A stretch of DNA of 64,000 nt from an uncultured Pelagibacteraceae bacterium (GTDB lineage: Bacteria; Pseudomonadota; Alphaproteobacteria; Pelagibacterales; Pelagibacteraceae): positions 1 to 64,000 of the forward strand of contig CACKBP010000004.1 of the NCBI GenBank assembly GCA_902598315.1, read 5' to 3'. A program made the position numbers and the translations under genes. Shown piece after piece: positions 37,303-45,900 of this stretch. Each line of letters begins with the position of its first letter. Position 1 is the first letter of the stretch. The notes under the pieces are model-generated. The model had not been told where the DNA came from. It was given only the letters and a program-made list of their open reading frames with translations, and did no database searches.

Positions 37303-37973
37303 AAAAACCAAAAATTTTTATTGCTTGTGACACAACTAATCTTAAAAAAGTAAGACAAATAATTAAAGAGTCACAAAATTCAAAAATTAAATTCGGATAT
37401 AAATTTGGTTTAGAATTTTTAAATTCGCAAAAAGGTAGGCGTTTCATATCAGGTCTTAAAAATAAAATTACATTTGGAGATTATAAACTTGCTGATATAC
37501 CAAATACTTGTGCTGCATCTATTAAGGCAGTAAAAGATTTAAAATTTAATTATATAACAATTCATATAAGCTCAGGATTAGAAGCAATCAAAGCAGCTAA
37601 AAAGTTTTCTGGCAATACTAAGTTAATAGGGGTTACTGTGCTTACATCGCTTGATAATAAAGCTTTAAAAGAAATTGGTTTTAATACAAATGTGAAAAGG
37701 CTTGTCCTTAAGCAAGCTAGATTAGCATCTAGGGCAAAGTTAGATGCTATCGTTTGTAGTCCTCAAGAAATTCAATTGGTTAAGAAAGTTTTTAAAAAAG
37801 AAATAATAACACCAGGTATAAGATTACACGGAGATCTAAAGGGAGATCAAAAGAGAGTGATGACCCCTAAGCAGGCTTTTCAAAGAGGTGCTACTGCCTT
37901 GGTAATGGGTAGAAGTATAATAAATGGAAATATAAGAAAAAATATAAAAAAAATTATTAAAGAGTTAAAATAA
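37299..37973 (+). CDS. pyrF: Orotidine 5'-phosphate decarboxylase
   Basis: Last step of UMP synthesis. Catalytic tetrad motif DYKLADIPNT (Asp-x-Lys-x2-Asp), phosphate-binding TPGIR and MGRSII near the C-terminus. 224 aa. Overlaps ihfB by 4 bases. Confidence 0.93.
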   Translation: MKKPKIFIACDTTNLKKVRQIIKESQNSKIKFGYKFGLEFLNSQKGRRFISGLKNKITFGDYKLADIPNTCAASIKAVKDLKFNYITIHISSGLEAIKAAKKFSGNTKLIGVTVLTSLDNKALKEIGFNTNVKRLVLKQARLASRAKLDAIVCSPQEIQLVKKVFKKEIITPGIRLHGDLKGDQKRVMTPKQAFQRGATALVMGRSIINGNIRKNIKKIIKELK

Positions 37974-37974
37974 C

Positions 37975-38589
37975 ATGAAAGTTAAAATTTGTGGCTTACA
38001 CCCTGCAAGAGATGTGCAGCTTTGTATCGACTTAGGTGTAAGCTTGTTGGGTTTCATATTTTATGCGAAATCTCCAAGAAATCTTGATTTAAAAGAAGTT
38101 AGTAAACTGAAAACTTACAAAAAACAAAAATCGTTATTTGTTGCTGTGACTGTTAATCCCAGTGATGAATTTATTAAAGATATTGTATTAAAAAATTTCG
38201 ATTATATTCAACTTCACGGATCAGAATCTGAGGAAAGAGTTAAAAAAATCAGATCAATGGGAATAAAAACAATTAAAGCTGTTAAGGTTTTTAAAGAAGC
38301 AGATATAAATAATTATAGAAAGTATAATATGTCAGACATTATCTTATTTGATACTCCTGGTATGGAAAAATCAATTGAATTTCCAAAAAATTTAATTTCA
38401 AAGCTTCCAAAAGGTGAAAGGTATGCGCTAGCAGGCTCTGTCTCACAAAATAATATTGAAAATATCGCAAAATTAGGAGTTACCTTTTGTGATTTGTCGA
38501 GTAGCTTGGAATCAGATAAACAAATAGGGTACAAAGATCATCAAAAAATAAAAAAATTTATTAGTAAAGTGAATGAGCTTAAAAATTAG
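37975..38589 (+). CDS. trpF: Phosphoribosylanthranilate isomerase
   Basis: Tryptophan pathway TIM barrel, 204 aa. KICGLHPARDV holds the catalytic Cys (usually KICGL), with FIFYAKSPR, IQLHGSE, and the second catalytic Asp in ILFDTPG. C-terminal phosphate site AGSVSQNNI and DLSSSLE. Overlaps trpB by 17 bases. Confidence 0.92.
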   Translation: MKVKICGLHPARDVQLCIDLGVSLLGFIFYAKSPRNLDLKEVSKLKTYKKQKSLFVAVTVNPSDEFIKDIVLKNFDYIQLHGSESEERVKKIRSMGIKTIKAVKVFKEADINNYRKYNMSDIILFDTPGMEKSIEFPKNLISKLPKGERYALAGSVSQNNIENIAKLGVTFCDLSSSLESDKQIGYKDHQKIKKFISKVNELKN

Positions 38590-39814
38590 AAAAGGGGTAC
38601 CGCTAATTGACCAGCATGATAGAAATGGCATGTGGGGTGGTAAATTTGGAGGAAACTATATTCCCGAAACCCTAAAAAAACCAATTGATGATTTAGAAAA
38701 GTTATTTTCTAAACTTAGGAAAGATAAAAAATTTATCGAAGAAAGAGACTATTACTTTAAAAACTATGTAGGGTCTCCAACACCTTTTATTAGATTAGAT
38801 AATTTGACTGATTATTTAGGTGGAGCTCAGGTATGGGCTAAAGTTGTCTCTGAAAATCCTGGCACTGCTCACAAAATCTATTCATGTATAGTGCACTGCT
38901 TAATCGCGAAGCGATCAGGTAAACGTTATGTATGTACTGATACAGGAGCAGGCATGCAAGGTAAGAATTTAGCGATGGTAGCAAAAAAATTTGGATTAAA
39001 GTGTAAAATATTTATGGGGATACGAGACATCGAGCGTCAACAAAAAAATGTGATCGTAATGAAAAAATATGGTGCTGAAGTTGTTCCTGTAACTTCGGGA
39101 AGTCAAACTCTTGTTGATGCAGTAAGTGAGTGTATGAGATATTGGGTTGCAAATTGTGACTCGGTCCACATGGTAATTGGAAGTACTGTAGGACCATGTA
39201 TATTTGTTAAAATTTCTGGATATAGCACTTCTCAAATTTCAAGAGAATTGAAAGTACAGTTGTTTGAAGAATTTGGAAAAATACCTAGTAAACTAAAATT
39301 ACTTAATTGTGTGGGAGGAGGATCTAGCGCATACGGGTTCTGGAGTGAATTTATTGATTACGATAAAAATCAAATTGAACTGATTGGAGTTGAGGCTGGA
39401 GGTTCAAAAAAAAGTAAGCTCCACGCTGCACCTTTGAGCAACAATTCTAAACTTGGTATTCTTCATGGAGCCAAGGCCTATTGTATTCAAGACTCTGATG
39501 GTCAAATCGGAGAAACTGAGAGTCTTTCAAGTGGGCTCGACTATCCATCAGTAAGTCCTTTACATTGTTTTTTGAAAGATACAGGAAGAGCAAGATATAC
39601 CTCTGCTACTGATGAGGAAGCATTAAACGCTTACAAGCTTGTTTCAGAAATGGAAAATATTTCTCCCTCTCTTGAGCCAAGTCACGCATTCGCAACTGCG
39701 ATATCTTTAGCCCCTAAACTTAGTAAAGACACAGTTATCTGCGTAGACTCATGCGGACATTCGCTTAAAGATTCTGAAATAATCAAAAGTAAACTTGGTT
39801 TTTATACTGAATGA
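38573..39814 (+). CDS. trpB: Tryptophan synthase beta subunit, divergent
   Basis: PLP enzyme joining indole and serine. The family is clear: GGNYIPETL near residue 27, HKI with PLP lysine K101, GGGSSAYG phosphate cup, GVEAGG, SSGLDYPSV and EPSHA. Yet key segments differ from ordinary TrpB. The catalytic Glu motif ETGAGQHG reads DTGAGMQG (Asp123), the KREDLNHTGAHK stretch reads KVVSENPGTAHK, and the C-terminal SGRGDKD reads SCGHSLKD. 413 aa. Lies in the normal trpF-trpB-trpA order, so it is probably the working subunit with a drifted active site. Confidence 0.9.
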   Translation: MSLKIRKGVPLIDQHDRNGMWGGKFGGNYIPETLKKPIDDLEKLFSKLRKDKKFIEERDYYFKNYVGSPTPFIRLDNLTDYLGGAQVWAKVVSENPGTAHKIYSCIVHCLIAKRSGKRYVCTDTGAGMQGKNLAMVAKKFGLKCKIFMGIRDIERQQKNVIVMKKYGAEVVPVTSGSQTLVDAVSECMRYWVANCDSVHMVIGSTVGPCIFVKISGYSTSQISRELKVQLFEEFGKIPSKLKLLNCVGGGSSAYGFWSEFIDYDKNQIELIGVEAGGSKKSKLHAAPLSNNSKLGILHGAKAYCIQDSDGQIGETESLSSGLDYPSVSPLHCFLKDTGRARYTSATDEEALNAYKLVSEMENISPSLEPSHAFATAISLAPKLSKDTVICVDSCGHSLKDSEIIKSKLGFYTE

Positions 39815-40611
39815 AATCAGAAATTCAAATAGCATTTGAAAATTGTAAAAATGAAAATAGACCAGCTCTTTTGACTTATACGGTTGCTTCTGATCCAAAT
39901 AAAAAAAAGAGTCTTCAAATTTTAAATTCAATAGCAAAACATGCTGATCTCGTAGAAATAGGTTTCCCTCATTCGACACCAGTAGGAGATGGTGGACAAA
40001 TTCAGACCAGTTCTAATAGATCTATAAAGAATGGTTTTAAAATGAGAGATGTATTTAGAATAGTTAAAAATTTCAAAAAGCTTTATAAAACAAAACCTGT
40101 AATATTAATGGGTTATTACAATATGATTTATCAGTACGGCGAAAGTAAATTTGTGAGTGATTGTAAAAAATCAGGGGTGTCTGGTATAATTTGTGTAGAC
40201 TTAGCTTGGCCAGAAAATAAACAGTTTGCCAAAAAATGTAAAAAAAAATCTCTTAATTTTATTCAACTTTTATCTCCAACAACAACAAAAGATAGAATGA
40301 AGAAAATTATAAAAGATTCGCATGACATGATTTATTACATATCGATGCTTTCGACTACTGGGGGTAAACTTAAGGTTTCTCCTAAAAGAATACTAGAAAA
40401 CTATAAAAAAATTAAAAGATTAAACCCCAAAAAAAACGTTGTAATTGGTTTTGGAATTACAAATAAGACCATAAAATCCCTTAAAACTGCTGATGGATTG
40501 GTTGTAGGGAGTATGTTGTGCAAAACTATTACGGATTCGCTCAGAATGAGACAAAATCCTGTCACAAAATTAGATAAAGTTGTGTACAATCTTAAAAATA
40601 AAATTTTATGA
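39811..40611 (+). CDS. trpA: Tryptophan synthase alpha subunit
   Basis: Cleaves indole-3-glycerol phosphate. Catalytic Glu49 (LVEIGFP) and Asp60 (PVGDGGQIQ) are in place, and the flexible loop appears as STTGGKL instead of the common GVTGAR-like sequence. 266 aa. The region GIICVDLAWPENKQF replaces the usual GVLVPDLPxEE, another divergence at the TrpB interface side. Overlaps trpB and accD by 4 bases each. Confidence 0.92.
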   Translation: MKSEIQIAFENCKNENRPALLTYTVASDPNKKKSLQILNSIAKHADLVEIGFPHSTPVGDGGQIQTSSNRSIKNGFKMRDVFRIVKNFKKLYKTKPVILMGYYNMIYQYGESKFVSDCKKSGVSGIICVDLAWPENKQFAKKCKKKSLNFIQLLSPTTTKDRMKKIIKDSHDMIYYISMLSTTGGKLKVSPKRILENYKKIKRLNPKKNVVIGFGITNKTIKSLKTADGLVVGSMLCKTITDSLRMRQNPVTKLDKVVYNLKNKIL

Positions 40612-41522
40612 ATTGGATAACAAAATTTATTAAACCAAAAATCAAATCTCTATTTGAGAAAAAATCTTCTAAAGTAGAAGAAAATCTCTGGACTACTTGT
40701 AGCTGTAAAAATCTAATCTACAAAGAGGATTTAGAGTCCAATCAAAAAGTTTGCCCAAAATGTGGAGAACATCACAAGCTTACATGTAAAGAAAGGTTTA
40801 GTACATTTTTCGATAATAAAGAATTTGAATTAATTGAAACCCCTTTACCAAAAGATGACCCTTTAAATTTTATAGATAAAAAAAAATATACAGACCGTTT
40901 AAAATCTGCCAGAAAATTAACTGGGCAAGATGATGCTGTTTTAATAGCTAAAGGACTAGTGCAAAATATTAATGCTGTTGTGGGTGCTCAAGATTTTAGA
41001 TTTATAGGTGGATCCTTCGGGGCAGCATCTGGTGAAGCATTTATTACTGGAGCTCAATACGCAATAGAAAATAATATGCCCTATATTTTTTTCAGTTGCT
41101 CTGGTGGACAAAGGATGCATGAAAGTTCAATAGCATTAATGCAAATGTCTAGAACAGCTTTAGCCGTAAATGAATTAAAGAAAAAAAATATTCCTTTTAT
41201 TGTTGTTTTAACAAATCCAACAACTGGAGGAGTAACTGCTTCTTGGGCAATGTTAGGAGATATTTTAATTGGGGAGCCAAAAAGTGTTATAGGTTTTGCT
41301 GGACGAAGAGTAATACAAGATACTGTAAGAGAAACATTGCCAGATGATTTTCAAACCGCTGAATACGTAAAAGACCATGGCGGATTAGATTTAATTATAG
41401 AAAGGAAGTATTTAAATTCAACTATAGGTACTTTATTAAATGTTCTATTGAAAAAAGCAGAGGCTCAAGCTAAAGAAGAGTCCAATGTCACAGTCGATCA
41501 GTCTTTACAATCAGCTAGCTAA
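40608..41522 (+). CDS. accD: Acetyl-CoA carboxylase carboxyltransferase subunit beta
   Basis: Makes malonyl-CoA with AccA. N-terminal zinc ribbon followed by a crotonase-like fold with GGSFGAASGEAF and SSGGQRM-type CSGGQRMHES, and TTGGVTASWAMLGD. 304 aa. The zinc ribbon is odd: the first pair is C-S-C (WTTCSCKN) rather than the usual C-x2-C, while the second is normal (CPKCGEH). Downstream folC starts 38 bases before its stop. Confidence 0.94.
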   Translation: MNWITKFIKPKIKSLFEKKSSKVEENLWTTCSCKNLIYKEDLESNQKVCPKCGEHHKLTCKERFSTFFDNKEFELIETPLPKDDPLNFIDKKKYTDRLKSARKLTGQDDAVLIAKGLVQNINAVVGAQDFRFIGGSFGAASGEAFITGAQYAIENNMPYIFFSCSGGQRMHESSIALMQMSRTALAVNELKKKNIPFIVVLTNPTTGGVTASWAMLGDILIGEPKSVIGFAGRRVIQDTVRETLPDDFQTAEYVKDHGGLDLIIERKYLNSTIGTLLNVLLKKAEAQAKEESNVTVDQSLQSAS

Positions 41523-42747
41523 TCACAAACTATTTAACAAATCAGTAAAATTTGGGCTTAAAAGAATTAAATTAGCTTTAAGTTTGTTAGGACATCCAGA
41601 AAAAAAACTTAAAAATATAATTTCAGTTATCGGTGAGTCTGGTAAATTTACTACTTTATTTTCTTTAAAATCATTTATCGAAGCTAATAATCAAATGGTA
41701 ACAACTCATATTTCGCCTTCACTAAGAGACATAAAGGAAAGATTTTACATGGGCGATAAATATTTAAATCATAATGAAATAAAAAAAACTATAAAACAAA
41801 TAGAAAAATTAAATATCCCTTTAACAGTTTTTGAATGTCTTACTTTAATTTACATTATAAATGCCTCAAAAATAAATGCTGACTATAATATACAAGAAAC
41901 AGGTGCTCTATGGAGACTGGATTCTAACAATATAAATGATTTTCCAAGACTTCAGATTTGCACAAATATCAATAAACAACATTTAAATTTTTTAAAAAGA
42001 AAAACCTTGGATGAGGTTATTAGAGAAGATGTCGGGTTTCTTAGTAATTTTACAAATATTTATGTAGGTAAACAGACGCCATATGTGTTAAAAAAAGTTA
42101 AAAGACTTTTAAAAAGTAATAAAAGTAAAATTATTTATCCTAATACATGGAAACTTACTAAAACGGGTAACCATTACTATTACCAAGATAGAAATTTTAA
42201 AATAAAACTTAATACTAAAAATGTTTATTCTAAAGGAATGTTTGAAAATGTTTGCCTTGCAATAAAAGTAGCTCTTGATCTTAATATAGATAAAAAAGTC
42301 ATTCAAAAAGCTTTGCCTTTTCTATCTTTTGAAGGTCGATTTCAATACTTAAATAAAGGGAAAATTAAAAACAAACTAAATAGAAATGAATTAATCATGA
42401 TCGATGGAGCACATGCTACTGCTGATGCGCAAAACTTAGCGTCATATTTAAAAAAAATTAAAATTCCTAAATATGGAATTTGGGCCATGACTAAAAATAA
42501 AGATCCAGATTTGTTTATTAAACAACTTAAGGGAGTATTCAAAAAAATTATTACAATGCCAATTGATAATGAAGTCAATTCTGTCTCGGCTCAAGAACTA
42601 TATAAAGTAGCAACTAAAAATAAATTAAATGTAGAAAAAAGCGATAATTTTGCCCAAGCATTAAAGAAGATAAGTAGTAAAGAAAAAAAACTTATTGTTT
42701 GTTTTGGTAGTCTGTATAACTGTGGAAATATTTTAAATAAAAATTAA
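41485..42747 (+). CDS. folC: Folylpolyglutamate/dihydrofolate synthase family protein, divergent
   Basis: Mur-ligase-like enzyme that adds glutamate to folates; position after accD is the classic alphaproteobacterial order. 420 aa. Motifs are eroded. The P-loop reads GESGKFTT (usually GTNGKGS), the RLDATN-like motif reads RLDSNN, and DGAHNP reads DGAHAT. The invariant Lys of the P-loop, the FE-LT motif and DGAH remain. It may have weak or altered activity, or be the only FolC of a fast-evolving lineage. Confidence 0.82.
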   Translation: MSQSISLYNQLANHKLFNKSVKFGLKRIKLALSLLGHPEKKLKNIISVIGESGKFTTLFSLKSFIEANNQMVTTHISPSLRDIKERFYMGDKYLNHNEIKKTIKQIEKLNIPLTVFECLTLIYIINASKINADYNIQETGALWRLDSNNINDFPRLQICTNINKQHLNFLKRKTLDEVIREDVGFLSNFTNIYVGKQTPYVLKKVKRLLKSNKSKIIYPNTWKLTKTGNHYYYQDRNFKIKLNTKNVYSKGMFENVCLAIKVALDLNIDKKVIQKALPFLSFEGRFQYLNKGKIKNKLNRNELIMIDGAHATADAQNLASYLKKIKIPKYGIWAMTKNKDPDLFIKQLKGVFKKIITMPIDNEVNSVSAQELYKVATKNKLNVEKSDNFAQALKKISSKEKKLIVCFGSLYNCGNILNKN

Positions 42748-43061
42748 ATATGAGGTTTAATAAATTCAAGCATATCTTTCTCGCTAGTCGCGCCTACTTT
42801 TGTTGCTAAAAGTTTTCCTTCTTTGAATAAAAGACAAGTAGGAACTCCTTTAACATTAAATTTTACGGGCTCGTTAGGGGCTTGCTCTATGTCGTGATAA
42901 TAACAATCTATTTTATCTGACAAATCATTTGAGATCTTCTCGACAATTATTTTGAGATTCTGGCACGGATTACACCAAATTGCACTCATCTGGATCAAGG
43001 ATAATTTTTTTCCATTAATTTGTTCTTGAAACTTTTCATCTGTAGAAATTTTTAGCGCCAT
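42744..43061 (-). CDS. Thioredoxin-family protein with WCNPC site
   Basis: 105 aa thioredoxin fold with active site WCNPC near residue 29 and cis-Pro loop GVPT. The usual thioredoxin site is WCGPC; Asn at the second position should shift the redox potential. Located after folC as trxA is in other alphaproteobacteria. Its stop shares TTAA with folC. Confidence 0.85.
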   Translation of the reverse strand: MALKISTDEKFQEQINGKKLSLIQMSAIWCNPCQNLKIIVEKISNDLSDKIDCYYHDIEQAPNEPVKFNVKGVPTCLLFKEGKLLATKVGATSEKDMLEFIKPHI

Positions 43062-43095
43062 AAACTCTTCATAAATATTTTTGAATTATTGTCAA

Positions 43096-44514
43096 CTACA
43101 CACTTGAGTATTTTTTTTCTAAATCTTCAACGTATACGTTAATATCTTCAAGAAAAGTCAAATTTTCTTTGTTACCTTGTTTTTCAAATTTTACTCTCAA
43201 TGTATCAATTTCTGCATAAGTTTTTGGGATCGTATTCCATTTTTCTGAATTTTTACTTAAAAGTTTTAATGCAACATCTTTATGAATTTCATTATATAGT
43301 TCTTTAGGTAACAATTCAGGTTTCTCTCTATATAATAACTTATGACCAAAGTATTTTAGTCTTTCGTCTTGAAACTTATCAAGAGTACCAAATTTTTTTT
43401 CCCATTCAATCTCATGAAAGTTATTCATTAATTTATTATCTTCTGTAGGAGTAAATTTTTTATAAATACTTTCCTCAACTGGTATATCTTCTTGAGATTT
43501 AGTTTGCTCCTTCTCTTCAACCTCTTCTCTTAAAACAATCGCTATTTTCTCTGAAAATTCTTTGTTATTTTTAATCTTGTTAGCTCTTTCTCTTAATTTT
43601 TCAGGTCCTAGTATTTTATATTCATCCAGGTTCATCGCATATGATGGGTTCATAATCACAGGATGTTTATTATGTCTGATCGTTCTAATAAATTTTGGTT
43701 TTTTACCCATGGCCTCTTTAAGATCCTGAACATTCATTTTTAAATAGATATCTGGGTCATGCTTTAAATCAAAACACTTAGCCCATTTATAAATCGGGTG
43801 TTCACAAACAAAAGTCTCACAAAAAGCAACGCTCTTTCCGTAATAAAACTCGTCTGTGCAAAAATATAATTCATTTTTAATTAAATCAAGAGCTTTAGTT
43901 TTATCTGTAGTCATTAAACTAGCTCTCCAAACGTTAGGTGCTTTGTTTAAAATAATTTTTCCAATTTCTAAAGTGGCGATACAGTCTCCTAAGGCTTGAT
44001 GCGCATCATGTTTGATACCATTGATAGGTGCCATTTGATCTAATTTATATACAGCGTTTCCTTTTGCGTTGGTTGAATTTTTTAAAGTATCTGGATAATA
44101 AAAATTAGCAGCTCGCGCTAAACTTAAAAGATCCCCTCTTGTGTTTCCATTAGTGCTAGTTAAGTAAGGATATTCTAAAGTTTGAAATAAAGTATTTCTC
44201 AGATACTCTTCATCAAAGTCGATGCTATTAAAACCAATGTAAGTGGCTTTACCCCATCTCTTTAAAGTTTCAACAAATTGTCTAATCATTTGATAGTGAG
44301 ATAAGTTTGCGCTTTGCAGCATTTTTGGGGTGGTTTGATTAACGATTAAAGCCATTGCCTCAGGAATAATTCCAGGATTTAATTTACATCTTGCTTCAAA
44401 ACGATCTAACTCTTGTAATTTGTCATTTGTTAAAACAGCACCTATCTGAATGATCTGGCCCCAATATTTATTTGATGAGCTTGTTTCGAAATCGTAAAAT
44501 ACAAAGTTTGCCAT
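43096..44514 (-). CDS. sbcB: Exodeoxyribonuclease I
   Basis: Digests single-stranded DNA 3' to 5' in recombination and mismatch repair. 472 aa. DEDDh nuclease motifs: YDFETSSSNKYW, GFNSIDFDEEYLR and HDAHQALGDC. The C-terminal two-thirds matches the ExoI SH3-like and helical region (FVCEHPIYKWAKCFDL). Overlaps rmuC by one base. Last gene of the leftward DNA-processing operon. Confidence 0.93.
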   Translation of the reverse strand: MANFVFYDFETSSSNKYWGQIIQIGAVLTNDKLQELDRFEARCKLNPGIIPEAMALIVNQTTPKMLQSANLSHYQMIRQFVETLKRWGKATYIGFNSIDFDEEYLRNTLFQTLEYPYLTSTNGNTRGDLLSLARAANFYYPDTLKNSTNAKGNAVYKLDQMAPINGIKHDAHQALGDCIATLEIGKIILNKAPNVWRASLMTTDKTKALDLIKNELYFCTDEFYYGKSVAFCETFVCEHPIYKWAKCFDLKHDPDIYLKMNVQDLKEAMGKKPKFIRTIRHNKHPVIMNPSYAMNLDEYKILGPEKLRERANKIKNNKEFSEKIAIVLREEVEEKEQTKSQEDIPVEESIYKKFTPTEDNKLMNNFHEIEWEKKFGTLDKFQDERLKYFGHKLLYREKPELLPKELYNEIHKDVALKLLSKNSEKWNTIPKTYAEIDTLRVKFEKQGNKENLTFLEDINVYVEDLEKKYSSV

Positions 44515-45587
44515 TATTTTAATACCTTCAAATTCTTTGGATTTGTTTCTGGATTAATTTCAATAGTATCTGGTTCCTCAATGTTTGCTAAAACATTTGT
44601 GATTGACCTTCCAGATTTACCTGCTTCATCTATTTTTTTCATCGTGAGATTCGCATTTCTGTAGATTTCCTCAATTAATTTCATGTGATTAACGAAATTA
44701 AATTTTAAATTTTGAAGATCATCGTAAATTTTTTTACTCTTTTGAGAAATCTGAACAGACTCGTAACCCCAATGAAGAGTTTGAAGAAAGACAGAAAGAG
44801 TTGTTGGGCCTAAAATATTAATATTGTATTCTCGGTAAAGTGTATGAATTAATGGTTCTTTTGTTTTAGGATCTCTATAATTACATGCTTCAAAAAACAA
44901 ACTTTCAGTTGGCAAATAAACTACACCAAAAGGTGCGGTCTTTGGAGGATCAATATAAAGTTCATTAATACTAGATGCCTTAGTATCAATCGCTGACGCA
45001 AGTTTTCTTCTTGCATCTGCAGATAATTTTTTATCTTTTAATTCATCAGCATCTTTTATTTTTTCTAATTGAGAAACTGGAAAAAATGAGTCAACCGCTA
45101 CCAAAACATCCTTTGGTAGTCTAATTGCAAATTCAACTGTTCCTGTAGTATCTGGTTTGATTCTAGCGTTAGGAATATATTGACTTGGTGACAAAAGATC
45201 TTTTAATAATGATGCTAACGAAAATTCAGCTGCAGTTCCAAATTTTTTTACATTAGAAAATATTTTTGTTAAGTTTTCTTGAGACTGTTCCATTTTTTGA
45301 ACTTTTTCATTAAAATTTTTTACATTTTCCTCATACCTCGTAAATGAATCGGTTATGTCTTTTGTAATTTTATTAGAAAAACTATTGTAAGATGTTGCTA
45401 CACTTTCAAACTTGCTTGTCATTTCCTTCTTAAATTCCGAAAATTTTTCTTCCTCATTTTTTTTTCTCTGTTCTTCAAGAAGTTTTTCTTTTTTAAAAAT
45501 TGAGTAATATTTAAAACCTAACAAGCCAATTATAATTAATGATATTAATATTAGAGTATTTACTATTAAAAAAAAGTTAATATCCAT
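44514..45587 (-). CDS. rmuC: DNA recombination protein RmuC
   Basis: 357 aa. N-terminal membrane helix (about 5-27), then a coiled coil (about 30-120), then the RmuC domain related to restriction-like nucleases, with YIPNARIKPDTTGTVEFAI and LPKDVLVAVDSFFP. RmuC limits inversions at short inverted repeats in E. coli; its mechanism is unclear. Overlaps its neighbours on both sides. Confidence 0.9.
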   Translation of the reverse strand: MDINFFLIVNTLILISLIIIGLLGFKYYSIFKKEKLLEEQRKKNEEEKFSEFKKEMTSKFESVATSYNSFSNKITKDITDSFTRYEENVKNFNEKVQKMEQSQENLTKIFSNVKKFGTAAEFSLASLLKDLLSPSQYIPNARIKPDTTGTVEFAIRLPKDVLVAVDSFFPVSQLEKIKDADELKDKKLSADARRKLASAIDTKASSINELYIDPPKTAPFGVVYLPTESLFFEACNYRDPKTKEPLIHTLYREYNINILGPTTLSVFLQTLHWGYESVQISQKSKKIYDDLQNLKFNFVNHMKLIEEIYRNANLTMKKIDEAGKSGRSITNVLANIEEPDTIEINPETNPKNLKVLK

Positions 45588-45900
45588 TTTCTCTAATTTC
45601 CTCCTCTCTTACTATAAAAATTCTTAAGTCTTTTCCTTGAATAACAATATGTTTTGCTCCTTTTCTCTTCCATTTAGGGCCTATAAAAATTTTCATCTTT
45701 TTCTTCTCTTCAATAATCATTTCATATTTGTTCTTATATTTTTCTGCAGGTTTAATACCATTAATTTTTCTTTCAATTTTTCGCCAATTAGCTGCTGTTC
45801 TCATACTAATGTTAAATTTTGGTAATTCACATGGTGCGTAAAACTTATTGTCATCAATTTGTTCTACATTTATAAAAGGTTTTTTTTTCGTATCAGTCAT
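45577..45900 (-). CDS. Unknown 107-aa protein in the DNA-processing operon
   Basis: Small basic protein, rich in Lys, Ile and Glu, with a central run KKKMKIFIGPKWKRKG and a single cysteine (C24). No membrane segment or known motif. Overlaps the 660-aa gene by 8 bases and rmuC by 11 bases, so it is translated together with them. Function unknown. Confidence 0.7.
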   Translation of the reverse strand: MTDTKKKPFINVEQIDDNKFYAPCELPKFNISMRTAANWRKIERKINGIKPAEKYKNKYEMIIEEKKKMKIFIGPKWKRKGAKHIVIQGKDLRIFIVREEEIRENGY

